Below are positions 8,835 through 17,991 of a DNA stretch of 64,000 bases, piece by piece. The notes beneath the pieces were generated by a model, which searched no databases, was not told where the DNA came from, and was given only the letters and a program-made list of their open reading frames with translations. Origin of the DNA: Pseudoduganella flava (GTDB taxonomy: Bacteria; Pseudomonadota; Gammaproteobacteria; Burkholderiales; Burkholderiaceae_D); assembly GCF_007830495.1 (NCBI RefSeq), contig NZ_VLKW01000003.1, forward strand, positions 682,001 through 746,000. Direction: 5' to 3'. Within the stretch, counting starts at the first letter, position 1. Every line of letters starts with the position of its first letter. A program made the position numbers and the translations under genes.

Positions 8835-9876
8835 TCGCCCGTTCGACGATGGTAAAACCCACGTCGCATACCGGTTCGGCCACCGTTCCGCCCTCGGCAC
8901 GCTGCATGATATAGCGCGCCGCGGTGCGCCCGATCAGGGTGCCGTCCACTCGCACCGTCGTCAGCGCCGGGTGCAGTTCGCGCGACATCGCCAGGTCGCC
9001 CAGGCCGATGATCGCCAGCTGTTCCGGCACCTTGATGCCCTGCGCCTGCGCCTCCGTCAGCACGCCGAGCGCCACCATGTCCGAGCTGCAGAAGATCGCG
9101 TCGATCAACGGATCCTTCGCGCGCAGCACGCGGAGGCCCTCCCGCCCGCTGGCCACCGAGCTGGGAGCCGGCACGACGTGTGTCGGTACCGCATTGGATA
9201 ACGTCGCGGCGCCGAGTGCCTGCGCCGCGTTCGCGAACGCGCGGTTGCGGCGGATCGCCCGCTCGTCGTCCGCGCTGATCGCGGCCATGTGCCGGCGACC
9301 GCGCCCGTAGAGGTACTGCGCCACTTCCGTGCCCACCTTCTCGTGCGAGAAGCCGACCAGCATGTCGACCGGTGTCGGCGTCAGGTCCCACGTCTCGACA
9401 ACGGGAATGCCGCTGGCGACGAGGCGCCGCCGCGCCAGGGTCGAGTGCATGATGCCGGTCAGGATCACGCCGTCCGGGCGGCGGCCGATGATCGTCTCCA
9501 GCAGCGCATCCTCGCGCGAGCCGTGGTAGCCGGACTGGCCGAGCATCATCTGGTAGCCGGATGCGGCCAGCGTTTCCGTCAACGCCTGCACCGTCTCGAG
9601 GAACACGGAGCCGCTGATCGTCGGCACGACGGCGGCGACGAGGCGCGAACGGCGCGACGCCAGCCCGCCGGCCAGCAGGTTCGGCACGTAGCCGGTGCGT
9701 TCGACGGCATCCTTCACGCGCTGCAGGATCTCGTCGGACACCGCATCCGGCGTGTTCAATGCCCGCGACGCGGTGATCGGCGCCACGCCGGCCAGGCGCG
9801 CGACGTCGCGCAGCGTCAGGCCCAGGCCCTTGCGGCGGCGGCGCTTGCCTTGCTCGTTGCTGGAATCGTCCGTCAT
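8827..9876 (-). CDS. LacI family transcriptional regulator of the glycoside locus
   Basis: The 349-residue repressor has a helix-turn-helix (about 21-41, LTLRDVARLAGVAPITASRALN) after a basic stretch RRRRK, the hinge YVPNLLAGGLASRRS and a periplasmic-binding-protein-like effector domain ending VCDVGFTIVERATT. The N-terminus resembles gluconate-type (GntR) LacI regulators. Its ATG overlaps the GH3 stop by 4 bases (ATGA), so it is translated with GH2 and GH3 and is probably autoregulated from the GH2 promoter. Candidate operators lie before GH2, GH105 and both sides of the TBDR1-GH105 gap. The inducer is presumably a sugar or uronic acid. Confidence 0.92.
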   Translation of the reverse strand: MTDDSSNEQGKRRRRKGLGLTLRDVARLAGVAPITASRALNTPDAVSDEILQRVKDAVERTGYVPNLLAGGLASRRSRLVAAVVPTISGSVFLETVQALTETLAASGYQMMLGQSGYHGSREDALLETIIGRRPDGVILTGIMHSTLARRRLVASGIPVVETWDLTPTPVDMLVGFSHEKVGTEVAQYLYGRGRRHMAAISADDERAIRRNRAFANAAQALGAATLSNAVPTHVVPAPSSVASGREGLRVLRAKDPLIDAIFCSSDMVALGVLTEAQAQGIKVPEQLAIIGLGDLAMSRELHPALTTVRVDGTLIGRTAARYIMQRAEGGTVAEPVCDVGFTIVERATT

Positions 9877-12098
9877 TGCAGCTGCAACGTGGTGTCGAGG
9901 CGGATGTCGTCGGACGCGCTGCCGACCATCAGCTTGAAGGCGCCCGGTTCCGCGCCCCACTTCAGCTGGCCGTTGAAGAACGACAGCGTGTCCGGGTCGA
10001 TCGTGAACGTCACGCGGCGCCGCTCGCCCGGCTGCAGTTGGACTTTCGCGAAGCCCTTCAGCTCCTTCACGGGCCGCACGATCGACGCGACCATATCGCG
10101 CACGTACAACTGGGCGATCTCGGTACCGGCGACCTTGCCCTTGTTCTCCAGCTCGAACGACAGCGTGGCCGATTCGCCCTGCCGCAGCGTGGCCTTGTCC
10201 AGCCGCAGGCCGGAATAGCCGAACTCCGTGTAGCTCTTGCCGTGGCCGAAGGCATAGCGCGGCGTGTTCGGCGAGTCGATGTAGGCCGAGCGGTAGACGA
10301 TGTTCTTCTCGTCGACGACGGGGCGGCCAGTCATCGTCTGCGCATACGTGATCGGGATCTGGCCCAGGTTGCGCGGGAACGTGGCGGGCAGTTTGCCCGA
10401 CGGGTTGTAGTCGCCGAACAGCACGTCCGCCACCGCGTTGCCGCCTTCGGAACCGGGGAACCATGCGTACAGGATCGCATCGGCCTGGTCGGCGATCTCG
10501 TTGAAGATCATCGGCCGGCCCGCGAACAGCACGGCGACGACCGGCTTGCCGGTGGCCTTCAGGCGCTGGAACAACTCGGTCTGCCGGCCCGGCAGGCCGA
10601 TATCCGTGCGCGACTTCGCTTCGCCGCTCATGTCCCACGTTTCGCCGACGGCCAGCACGATCACGTCGGCCTTCGCGGCGGCATCGACAGCGGCCGCGAA
10701 ACCGTCCGCGTTCGCGCACCCCGGCGCGCACGCGGCCGCGTAGCTCACCTGCGCGCCCGGCGCCTGGCCGCGGATGCCCTGCAACAGCGTGACGACGTCG
10801 CCCCGCACGTCGGACACGACCCAGCCCCCTTCCAGGTCGCGCTTCGAATCGGCCAGCGGGCCGATGACGGCGATGCGCCGGCCGCTCTTCGCCAGCGGCA
10901 GCACGTTGCGCTCGTTCTTCAGCAGCACCAGCGACTTGCGTGCCACGTCGCGCGCGGCCGCGCGGTGCTGCGGGTCGGCCAGCACCACCTGCTCGCGCTT
11001 CGGATCGGAGAAGCGGTAAGGATCGTCGAACAACCCCATCTCGAACTTCTTGCGCAGGATGCGCCGCACCGCGTCGTCGACGTTCTTCTGCGGTACCTTG
11101 CCCGCCTTGACGGCTTGCGCCAGGTGGGCGATGTACACCTCGCCCTCCATGTCCATGTCGCTGCCGGCATTGAGCGCCTTCACGGCCGCATCGGCCTCGT
11201 CGGCCGCATAGCCGTGCGGGACCATCTCCTTGATCGACGCCCAGTCCGACACGACGAAGCCCGGGTACTTCCAGGCGCCCTTCAGGATGTCCCGCTGCAG
11301 CAGCGCGCTGCCGGTGGCGGGCACGCCGTTCAGCGAGTTGAACGAGTTCATGAACGTGGCCACGCCGGCATCAGCCGCCGCCTTGAACGGCGGCAGGTAG
11401 ACTTCATACAGCTGCTGCAGGCTCATGTCCACCGCGTTGTAGTCGCGGCCCGCAATGGCGGCGCCATAGGCGGCGAAGTGCTTGGCGGTGGCCATGATGC
11501 GGTCCGTGCTGCCCAGCCGCGCTCCCTGGAATCCTTTGACGCGTGCCCTGGCGATCTGCGCGCCCAGGTACGTATCTTCGCCGGCGCCTTCCATCACGCG
11601 GCCCCAGCGCGGGTCGCGGCCGATGTCCACCATCGGCGCGAAGGTCCAGTGCAGGCCGGCCGCCGACGCCTCGCGCGCTGCCACCTGGGCGGACCGTTCG
11701 ATCGCCTCCAGGTCCCACGATGCCGCTTCGCCGAGCGGCACGGGGAACACCGTCTTGTAGCCGTGGATGACGTCCAGGCCGAACAGCAGCGGGATCTTCA
11801 GCCGCGACTTCAATGCCAGCGCCTGCATTGCGCGGGTGTCCTGCGCGCCCTTCACGTTCAGCATAGAGCCCACGTTGCCGGTCTCGATCTCGGCCAGCTG
11901 GCTGGCGCGCTTCGCGCTCTCAGGCCCCGTCGCCTCGCGGCCGGACAGCTGGTGCAGCTGGCCGATCTTTTCCTGCAGCGTCATCTTCGCCAGCAATGCA
12001 TCGACCTTTACATCGACGCTCTTATCGATCTGGTCGCGCGCCAATGCGGGCAATGCGCACAGCAGCGCCACGGACACCACCATCGGTTTCAACGTCAT
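9873..12098 (-). CDS. bglX: Glycoside hydrolase family 3 beta-glucosidase
   Basis: Periplasmic exo-acting beta-glycosidase. The protein (741 residues from this start) has a signal peptide ending ALPALA and a GH3 N-domain with FGLDVIHGYKTVFP, APMVDIGRDPRWGR and KHFAAYG. The nucleophile Asp is in FVVSDWAS (residue 285). The C-domain and a fibronectin III-like end follow, matching BglX in order and length. Two adjacent ATGs exist (12101, 12098). The second is preferred because AAGGAG is 5 bases before it and only 2 before the first. It lies 9 bases after the GH2 stop and overlaps the lacI start. Confidence 0.93.
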   Translation of the reverse strand: MTLKPMVVSVALLCALPALARDQIDKSVDVKVDALLAKMTLQEKIGQLHQLSGREATGPESAKRASQLAEIETGNVGSMLNVKGAQDTRAMQALALKSRLKIPLLFGLDVIHGYKTVFPVPLGEAASWDLEAIERSAQVAAREASAAGLHWTFAPMVDIGRDPRWGRVMEGAGEDTYLGAQIARARVKGFQGARLGSTDRIMATAKHFAAYGAAIAGRDYNAVDMSLQQLYEVYLPPFKAAADAGVATFMNSFNSLNGVPATGSALLQRDILKGAWKYPGFVVSDWASIKEMVPHGYAADEADAAVKALNAGSDMDMEGEVYIAHLAQAVKAGKVPQKNVDDAVRRILRKKFEMGLFDDPYRFSDPKREQVVLADPQHRAAARDVARKSLVLLKNERNVLPLAKSGRRIAVIGPLADSKRDLEGGWVVSDVRGDVVTLLQGIRGQAPGAQVSYAAACAPGCANADGFAAAVDAAAKADVIVLAVGETWDMSGEAKSRTDIGLPGRQTELFQRLKATGKPVVAVLFAGRPMIFNEIADQADAILYAWFPGSEGGNAVADVLFGDYNPSGKLPATFPRNLGQIPITYAQTMTGRPVVDEKNIVYRSAYIDSPNTPRYAFGHGKSYTEFGYSGLRLDKATLRQGESATLSFELENKGKVAGTEIAQLYVRDMVASIVRPVKELKGFAKVQLQPGERRRVTFTIDPDTLSFFNGQLKWGAEPGAFKLMVGSASDDIRLDTTLQLQ

Positions 12099-12107
12099 CA
12101 TGTCTCC

Positions 12108-13943
12108 TTATTTGCTCTTGTATTGTTGTGCCTTGCGGTCGTAGTAGGCCTTCAGCGTGTGGAACGCCTGCTTCGGCTTGCCGCTTTGCGAGATCAGGCC
12201 CTTGCGGTTCCAGAAGTCCTGGTAGTACGGGTGCGGCCGGCGCGGCGAGCGGAAGTCGACGAGCACCCATGGCGTCATGCCGCGCAGCCCGGGGATCGCT
12301 TCCAGCATCGTGAACTGGTTCTTGTACAGCTGGTCCTGGTATTCCTCGCTCCAGCGCGTGTCCGCGTCGCCATGGTAGCCCGCCAGCGCATCGGCGCCGA
12401 ATTCGGTGATGACGACCGGCTTGTCGTACGGGATGTTGAAGTGGAAGTTCAACATGTCCTTGTTGCTGGCCCAGTACCAGCCCGCGTATTCGTTGAAGCT
12501 GGCCAGGTCGAGCTTGTCCGCCAGCGGGTCCTCGACGGTGATCTCGGCTCCCTTGCGGTGCACTTCCAGCGCGGCGCCGACGAGCCGCGTGTCGTCCAGC
12601 GCCCGCACCGTATCGGCCAGCTTGCCCATGAACGCGTTGCGCGGCGCGCTGACGGGCGTCTCGTTCCCGATCGACCACACGGTCACGCTGGCGCGGTTCT
12701 TGTCGCGCACGACGAGCTCCGTCAGCTGCCGCTGCGCGTTCTCCAGCGTGGCCGGGTTCTCCCACGCGATCGTCCAGTAGACGGGCACCTCGGCCCACAC
12801 CATCAGGCCCATCTCGTCGGCCAGGCGGATCATCTCCTCGCTGTGCGGGTAGTGGGCCAGGCGCACGTAGTTGCAGTTCATGTCCTTGGCCCATTGCAGG
12901 ATCATGCGCATGTCGCCAGCGCCACGCAGCCGGCCGGGAATCAGCGGGTTCTCTTCGTGCACGGATACGCCGCGCAGGAACACGGATTTGCCGTTCAACA
13001 GGATGTCGCGCCCGCGCGTCTCGATCGTGCGAAAGCCGATGCGGTCGGCGACCTTGTCCGTGTTCGATGCGATCGTCACGCCGTACAGCTTCGGGTCTTC
13101 CGGCGACCAGTAGCGCAACGTACCGACAGGAATGCGCACCGTGGCGCGGCCGTTCGCATCCGTGCGCACCTTCGCGCTGACGTTCGCCTCGGGGATCGCG
13201 ACGGTGATCTCCTGCTCCTTGCGGCTGCCGTCCAGCTGCACATAGCCCTCGATGCGGCGCCGGTCGCCCTTGGCCAGCTGGATCTTGTAGTCGGCGATAT
13301 ACGTGTCCGGCACTTCGGCCAGCAGCACGTCGCGCGTGATGCCGCCGTAGTTCCACCAGTCCGTCGAGACGGTGGGAATCTCGTCGGCGTGGCGGGTATT
13401 GTCGGCCTTGACGATCACCGTGTTGCGGCCCTCATTCAACTTGCCCGTAACTTCGAACTGGAACGGCGTGAAGCCGCCCTTGTGCATGCCGAGCTTCTTG
13501 CCGTTCAGGTAGACGTGTGCTTCGTAGTTGACGGCACCGAAGTACAGGAAGTAGCGCTTGCCGGGCTTCGGCGCCGCGTCGAAGCGCTGGCGCAGCCACA
13601 CGGTGCCTTCGTAGAGTTCGAGCTTGGCATCCTGCGAATTCCAGTCGCCGGGAATGGCCATCGTTGGCGAGCCGTCGAAGCTGTATTCGACGAACTCGCT
13701 CTTGTCCTTCGGCTGGCGGTCGTCGTAGAAGCCGCCGCTGCCGGAGTCGGACTGGTCGTACGGCTTGCGGCGGTAATCGTAGTAACCCGTTTCGTACGGG
13801 TCGACGATGTAGTGCCAGCGGCCGTCCAGGTTCTGGTGGCTGCGGCCTTGCACGTTCTGCAGCGCCGGGGCGGCACTGGCGGCCGCATGCCATGCGGCGG
13901 CGCTCACCGCGAACAGGGCGGCGGCATACAATCGGTTCAGCAT
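12108..13943 (-). CDS. Glycoside hydrolase family 2 enzyme (beta-glucuronidase/galactosidase type)
   Basis: The 611-residue secreted enzyme (signal to about residue 25) has the three GH2 modules. The sugar-binding jelly roll includes GTVWLRQRFD and YLNGKKLGMHKGGFTPFQ. An Ig-like domain follows, then a TIM barrel starting LNGKSVFLRGVSVHEENP. The acid/base Glu428 lies in SIGNETP and the nucleophile Glu514 in VITEFGAD. Together with GH105 and GH3 it probably removes beta-linked uronic acid or galactose from oligosaccharides in the periplasm; the exact specificity cannot be read. It is the first gene of the operon GH2-GH3-lacI. Confidence 0.9.
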   Translation of the reverse strand: MLNRLYAAALFAVSAAAWHAAASAAPALQNVQGRSHQNLDGRWHYIVDPYETGYYDYRRKPYDQSDSGSGGFYDDRQPKDKSEFVEYSFDGSPTMAIPGDWNSQDAKLELYEGTVWLRQRFDAAPKPGKRYFLYFGAVNYEAHVYLNGKKLGMHKGGFTPFQFEVTGKLNEGRNTVIVKADNTRHADEIPTVSTDWWNYGGITRDVLLAEVPDTYIADYKIQLAKGDRRRIEGYVQLDGSRKEQEITVAIPEANVSAKVRTDANGRATVRIPVGTLRYWSPEDPKLYGVTIASNTDKVADRIGFRTIETRGRDILLNGKSVFLRGVSVHEENPLIPGRLRGAGDMRMILQWAKDMNCNYVRLAHYPHSEEMIRLADEMGLMVWAEVPVYWTIAWENPATLENAQRQLTELVVRDKNRASVTVWSIGNETPVSAPRNAFMGKLADTVRALDDTRLVGAALEVHRKGAEITVEDPLADKLDLASFNEYAGWYWASNKDMLNFHFNIPYDKPVVITEFGADALAGYHGDADTRWSEEYQDQLYKNQFTMLEAIPGLRGMTPWVLVDFRSPRRPHPYYQDFWNRKGLISQSGKPKQAFHTLKAYYDRKAQQYKSK

Positions 13944-13976
13944 CGTGTCTCCATTATTGTGGTTGTCGCCGAATAC

Positions 13977-14021
13977 TTGGTACCGCTATCAATTTTAGCT
14001 GCAAAAATGGTAACCGTTACC
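13977..14021 (-). promoter_or_regulatory. GH2 operon control region with two LacI-type operators
   Basis: Read leftward, GGTAACGGTTACC (14021-14009) is followed about 30 bases on by a second half-matching site, ATAGCGGTACCAAG. An AGCTAAAATTG element lies between them. The spacing and middle element match the GH105 control region at 16701-16750: both have 21 bases from the GGTA to AGCT. No strong -10 is visible. Confidence 0.6.
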
Positions 14022-14032
14022 TTCAAGCCGGC

Positions 14033-14070
14033 AAAAAAAAACCGCGACCGGGCGGACACCCCGGCCGCGG
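14033..14070 (-). terminator. Rho-independent terminator of the first TonB-dependent receptor gene
   Basis: On the minus strand, a GC-rich stem CCGCGGCCGG / CCGGTCGCGG with one mismatch (14061-14070 with 14042-14051) is followed by eight or more T. It ends TBDR1 just before the GH2 control region. Confidence 0.85.
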
Positions 14071-14079
14071 CAAAGGCAA

Positions 14080-16446
14080 TCAGAACTTCATGTCGAGGCG
14101 CGCGCCGTAGTAGCGGAACGCATCGCGGGCGGGGTTCCAGCTGGTGGTGTTGACGACGACGACGGGATTCGGCGCACGGGAACTCCAGCTGCCGCCGCCA
14201 CCGAGGCCGGAGTTGGCATAGCGGTGGTCGAACAGGTTGTTGACGAAGAAGGACAGCTTGTACCGGTCCTGTTTGTCGCGCACACCGAAGCCGATATTGG
14301 TGATCGCATAGCCCGGCACACGCGAGCCCGGGTCCTGGTTCAGGTTCGTCAGCACTTCGGACGTGTAGCGGGTATTGAACGTGAAGAAGCCGTCGAAGCT
14401 CACTGGGGCCAGGCGCAGGTCGTACTGGCCGCCCACGTTGACCTTGATCTTCGGCGCATTCGGCATCGTGCCGCCGGAAACATCCTGCGTGTTCTGGCCA
14501 CCGAACTCGGGGTTCTTCAGAATGCAAGCGGCGTTGTAGCCGCCGTTCGGGCTGCCCGCCACCGTGTAGCACGGCGCGTTGCGGAAGTCCGTGATGCTGG
14601 CGCGCGTGTACGCCAGGCTCGCGTTGACGACGAAGTCGCGGTGCAGCAGCGCCGACGTATCGAGCTCGATACCCTTCGTCTCCACGCCGCCCACGCTGTT
14701 CAGGCGCGTGACGTAGGTCGTGGTGCCGGGCAGGTAGCTGCCGGAGTTCTGCTGGTAGTCGTCGAACTTCGTGTGGAACGCGGCCAGGCTGACGGTCAGC
14801 CGGTTGTTCAGGAAGTTGCCCTTCATGCCCGCCTCGAACGTGCGCGCCGTCTCCGACTTCACCGGCTGCTGGGCGGCGGTGGCCGCATTCAGGCTGCTGG
14901 TGAGATCGTAGGCCATGCCCTTGTAGCCCGTGGCCGCCATCACGTAGCCCATCACGCCGGGCGTGAACTGCTTCTGCAAACTGAGCTTGCCGGTAACGGC
15001 ACCCTCGCTGTTGCCCAGGCTCGAATACGCTTCGGTGACGACGAATTCACCCGGCGGCGGTGCGCCTTTCGCGTAGCGGTAGCCGGACGTCTCATGGTTG
15101 TAGCGCAGGCCGGCCAGCACGCTCCACGTCGGCGCGAAGTCCCAAGTCGCCTGGCCGAACGCCGCGTAGGTGCGGTTGTACGTGGCCGTGTCGTACTGCA
15201 CCGGCGTCGTCAGCGCGATGCCGTTAAAGCCGCGCACGAAGTGCCGCGCGATCGCGTTCTTCGCGTACCACAGGCCGGCCACGTAGCGCAGCGCGCCGCT
15301 GTCCGGCGACACCAGGCGCAGCTCCTGCGAGCGCGAATCGACCACCGTGGTGCCGTACTGGACGTAGCCCGCCGCCACGCCGGCCGGCTGGCCGTTCGCA
15401 TACGGGTAATACAGCAGCGTGTTCGCGTCGACGAAGTCCTGGTCGCGCGAATCGTCCGCCGTGTAGTGGGACACGGCGGAGATCGACGACAGCGTGGCGC
15501 CGTTCGGCATCGCCCAGCTGACCTTCAGGCCCGCGCCGCGGTCGACGGAATCCTGGCCGGTGCGGTCGTTGTTGCGGATCGTCGTGTTGTCCGGGCCGAT
15601 CGGAATACCGGCCAGCAGCTCGGTGGCGGGCAGTTGCGGGATGTTCGACAGCAGGCCGCCCGTCGCCGGCGTGATGCCCGTCAGCGCGATCGCGCAGCAG
15701 TTGCGCACCGAGCGGTTGATGCGGGGCGAGAACTCGACGTCGACATCGTCCGTCGCATGCCAGATGAACTTCGCCATCAGGCTCTTGTCGGACGAGCCGT
15801 TGGCGTCCGTGTCGTTCGTGATGTTGTGCAGCAGGCCGCCGAAGCGCGCCGTGCTGCCGCTGATGCGCAGGCCGAAGCGCTCGGTCAGCATGCCGCCGTA
15901 CGATGCGCGCAGGCGCCACTCGCCGTCGTTCGTGTACAGCGCGCTGGTGTTCGCCCGCAGCGGCCCGGAAATCGGCTTGGTCGTGATGTTGACGGCGCCC
16001 GCGATCGCGGCCTTGCCGAACAGCGTGCTTTGCGGCCCCTTCAGGATCTCGACGCGCTGCAGGTCCGCCAGGTCCTGGAACGCCTTGACCTGCATGCCCA
16101 TCGGGATGTCGTCGAGGATCACCGACACGTCGGCCTCGACGCCGATGCCGATCGACGTCGTGCCCACGCCGCGCATATTGATGCCGTTGTTCTGCGGCGT
16201 GGTGCCGTAGGTGATCGTCAGCGCGGGCGACAGCGCGATCACGTCCTCGATGTCGCGCACGTTGTTGTTCTGGATAACGGTATCGGTCAGCACCGAAATC
16301 GCCATCGGCACGTGCTCCAGCTTCTCGACGCGCTTGTTGGCCGTCACCACCACCTGCTCCAGCCCCTGCTCCTGGGCCTGCGCCAACGCGGGCAGCGCGA
16401 TCGCTACCGCCAGCGCCAGCGGCGCCTTCCTTGCTTGCTTGTGCAT
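14080..16446 (-). CDS. TonB-dependent receptor of the glycoside locus (TBDR1)
   Basis: The 788-residue outer-membrane receptor takes up ligands with energy from TonB-ExbB-ExbD. It has a signal peptide (to about LAQAQ), a plug domain (EQVVVTANKRVEKLEHVPMA... to ITTKPISGP) with the VEILKGPQSTLFG signature, and a long beta-barrel ending in Phe (GARLDMKF). It is clearly paralogous to TBDR2 across the GH105 gene. Both carry a Cys-Cys pair in the same barrel position (RNCCAIALTG here) and a later Cys pair around an RNAPCYTV segment. The likely ligand is the oligosaccharide cleaved by the neighbouring hydrolases. A GGAG box precedes the ATG. Confidence 0.93.
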   Translation of the reverse strand: MHKQARKAPLALAVAIALPALAQAQEQGLEQVVVTANKRVEKLEHVPMAISVLTDTVIQNNNVRDIEDVIALSPALTITYGTTPQNNGINMRGVGTTSIGIGVEADVSVILDDIPMGMQVKAFQDLADLQRVEILKGPQSTLFGKAAIAGAVNITTKPISGPLRANTSALYTNDGEWRLRASYGGMLTERFGLRISGSTARFGGLLHNITNDTDANGSSDKSLMAKFIWHATDDVDVEFSPRINRSVRNCCAIALTGITPATGGLLSNIPQLPATELLAGIPIGPDNTTIRNNDRTGQDSVDRGAGLKVSWAMPNGATLSSISAVSHYTADDSRDQDFVDANTLLYYPYANGQPAGVAAGYVQYGTTVVDSRSQELRLVSPDSGALRYVAGLWYAKNAIARHFVRGFNGIALTTPVQYDTATYNRTYAAFGQATWDFAPTWSVLAGLRYNHETSGYRYAKGAPPPGEFVVTEAYSSLGNSEGAVTGKLSLQKQFTPGVMGYVMAATGYKGMAYDLTSSLNAATAAQQPVKSETARTFEAGMKGNFLNNRLTVSLAAFHTKFDDYQQNSGSYLPGTTTYVTRLNSVGGVETKGIELDTSALLHRDFVVNASLAYTRASITDFRNAPCYTVAGSPNGGYNAACILKNPEFGGQNTQDVSGGTMPNAPKIKVNVGGQYDLRLAPVSFDGFFTFNTRYTSEVLTNLNQDPGSRVPGYAITNIGFGVRDKQDRYKLSFFVNNLFDHRYANSGLGGGGSWSSRAPNPVVVVNTTSWNPARDAFRYYGARLDMKF

Positions 16447-16484
16447 CCTGGTCTCCTTTGTTCACTTCGTTTCGTCTTCTCTAT

Positions 16485-16499
16485 GGAAAACGTTTAACC
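16485..16499. promoter_or_regulatory. LacI-type operator O1 before TBDR1
   Basis: GGAAAACGTTTAACC, with palindromic core AAACGTTT. It sits directly downstream of the TBDR1 -10 box, where bound repressor would block transcription. Confidence 0.65.
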
Positions 16500-16501
16500 T
16501 C

Positions 16502-16530
16502 ATCGTAGAAGAAAACCTTGTTGCAAGCAA
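16502..16530 (-). promoter_or_regulatory. Candidate sigma-70 promoter of TBDR1
   Basis: On the minus strand TTGCTT (16530-16525), a 17-base spacer, then TACGAT (16507-16502). Operator O1 begins three bases after the -10. Confidence 0.55.
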
Positions 16531-16651
16531 GCTGCCGGTGGCGGGAAAATGCAACACGAGGAATTGCTGCGCGAAAGGAGGCGCGCCAGTGCGAAAGAAT
16601 CGCGCCGACGGGGGATGGGTCGGGTCCTGCGGGGCCGGGTGCGAGACACGA

Positions 16652-16667
16652 GATTAAACGTTTTCCC
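16652..16667. promoter_or_regulatory. LacI-type operator O2 between TBDR1 and GH105
   Basis: GATTAAACGTTTTCCC is the reverse complement of O1 over 13 bases (TTAAACGTTTTCC). The O1-O2 pair spans 168 bases between the divergent genes and could support looping. Confidence 0.6.
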
Positions 16668-16695
16668 TTTTTCGCAACAGCACGCGCAAATCCCG

Positions 16696-16750
16696 TTGAG
16701 GTTGGTAGCGGTTTCATTTATTCTAGCTGAAAAATTGGAAAGCTTTCCAA
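16696..16750 (+). promoter_or_regulatory. GH105 promoter with two LacI-type operators
   Basis: TTGAGG (16696-16701), a 17-base spacer and TATTCT (16719-16724) form a plausible promoter. One operator-like site, GGTAGCGGTTTC (16704-16715), fills the spacer. A 16-bp perfect palindrome TTGGAAAGCTTTCCAA (16735-16750) lies near the start of transcription. The two centres are about 33 bases, or three helical turns, apart. Confidence 0.65.
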
Positions 16751-16769
16751 GAAAAAAGGAGACTGCACC

Positions 16770-17894
16770 ATGACGCAACACTTTTCCGCGCAGCGCCGCG
16801 TGTGGACACTGGCGCTCGCGTCGACCGCGGCCACCGCCCTGCTGCCCACCCGCTTGGCCTGGTCGCAGGATGTGCTCGCGCCGGCCGCCGTGCTGGCGAC
16901 GCTGGAGCGGGTAGCCGATTGGCAGCTGGCCAACCCCAGCCGGCACCGCCCGGACGACTGGACGCAGGCCGTCGGCTATACGGGTTTCATGGCGCTGGCA
17001 GGCGTGTCGCGCAATCCGGCCTACCGCGCCGCCATGGTGCGCATGGGCGAGAGCAATGGCTGGAAGCTGGGACCGAACTTCTATCACGCAGACGATCACA
17101 TCGTCGGCCAGACCTATGCCGAGCTGGCGATGCAGCTGCGCGAGCCGCGGATGATCGCGCCGATGCGCGCCCACTTCGACAGCATTCTCGCCAATCCCCG
17201 CACCGGCACGCTGGACTTCAAGGTCAAGGGCAACCAGGACCGCTGGTCGTGGTGCGACGCGCTGTTCATGGCGCCGCCCGCGTGGCTGCGCCTGACGGCG
17301 GCCACCGGCGACGAACGCTATGCCGAGTTCGCGCTGCGCGAATGGTGGGTGACATCCGACTACTTGTACGACAGGCAGGAGCACCTGTACTACCGCGACA
17401 GCAATGCGTTCGACCAGCGCGAGGCGAACGGCCGCAAGGTGTTCTGGGGCCGCGGCAACGGCTGGGTGATAGGCGGCCTGGTGCGCGTGCTGCAGTACCT
17501 GCCGGCCGCGCATCCGGCCCGGCCCCGCTTCGAACAGCAGTACCGCGAGATGGCCACTCGCATCCTGGCGCTGCAGCAGCCGGACGGGTTGTGGCGATCG
17601 AGCCTGCTCGATCCGGCCAGCTACCCGATGAAGGAGTCGTCCGGCTCGGCGCTGTACACGTATGCGCTGGCGTGGGGCGTCAACAACGCGCTGCTCGACC
17701 GCGCCGCGTTCGAACCGGCCGTGCGCAAGGCCTGGACGGCGCTGGCGGCCAACGTCGATCCGGACGGCAGGCTGACGCACGTGCAGCCGATCGGCCTGGC
17801 GCCGAAGGTGTTCGATGCGCAGGCCACCGAAGTGTATGGCGTCGGCGCGTTCCTGCTGGCCGGCAGCGAAGTGTTCCGCCTCGCACACCGATGA
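16770..17894 (+). CDS. Glycoside hydrolase family 105 (unsaturated glucuronyl/galacturonyl hydrolase)
   Basis: Removes the 4,5-unsaturated uronic acid left at the end of oligosaccharides by polysaccharide lyases. The 374-residue protein has an N-terminal export signal containing RRVWTLALA, possibly Tat-type. The alpha6/alpha6 barrel shows DDHIVGQTYAEL (108-119) and WCDALFMAPP, whose Asp163 corresponds to the general acid of YteR-type GH105 enzymes. GRGNGWVIGGL and PLKESSGSALYTYA-like blocks follow. An AGGAG box precedes the ATG. It is transcribed with TBDR2. Unsaturated uronides imply a lyase elsewhere in the genome. Confidence 0.88.
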   Translation: MTQHFSAQRRVWTLALASTAATALLPTRLAWSQDVLAPAAVLATLERVADWQLANPSRHRPDDWTQAVGYTGFMALAGVSRNPAYRAAMVRMGESNGWKLGPNFYHADDHIVGQTYAELAMQLREPRMIAPMRAHFDSILANPRTGTLDFKVKGNQDRWSWCDALFMAPPAWLRLTAATGDERYAEFALREWWVTSDYLYDRQEHLYYRDSNAFDQREANGRKVFWGRGNGWVIGGLVRVLQYLPAAHPARPRFEQQYREMATRILALQQPDGLWRSSLLDPASYPMKESSGSALYTYALAWGVNNALLDRAAFEPAVRKAWTALAANVDPDGRLTHVQPIGLAPKVFDAQATEVYGVGAFLLAGSEVFRLAHR

Positions 17895-17991
17895 ACTGAT
17901 TTCGCCTTACCCCCGCGGGCCCCGCCCGCCCTGCCAGGCCTGTCCACGCGACCGGGGCCCGGCTCCCTTCATGCCGACAAAAGGAGACATC

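Noticed and set aside
9876..14153. Very long open frame antisense to lacI, GH3 and GH2 (1425 codons)
   Set aside because: Mirrors high-GC third-position bias of the real genes; Arg/Ala/Gln-rich low-complexity translation with no family match. The opposite frames carry intact active sites.
14224..16497. 757-codon open frame antisense to TBDR1
   Set aside because: Arg/Val/Gln-rich shadow of the receptor gene; no motif or sensible start site.
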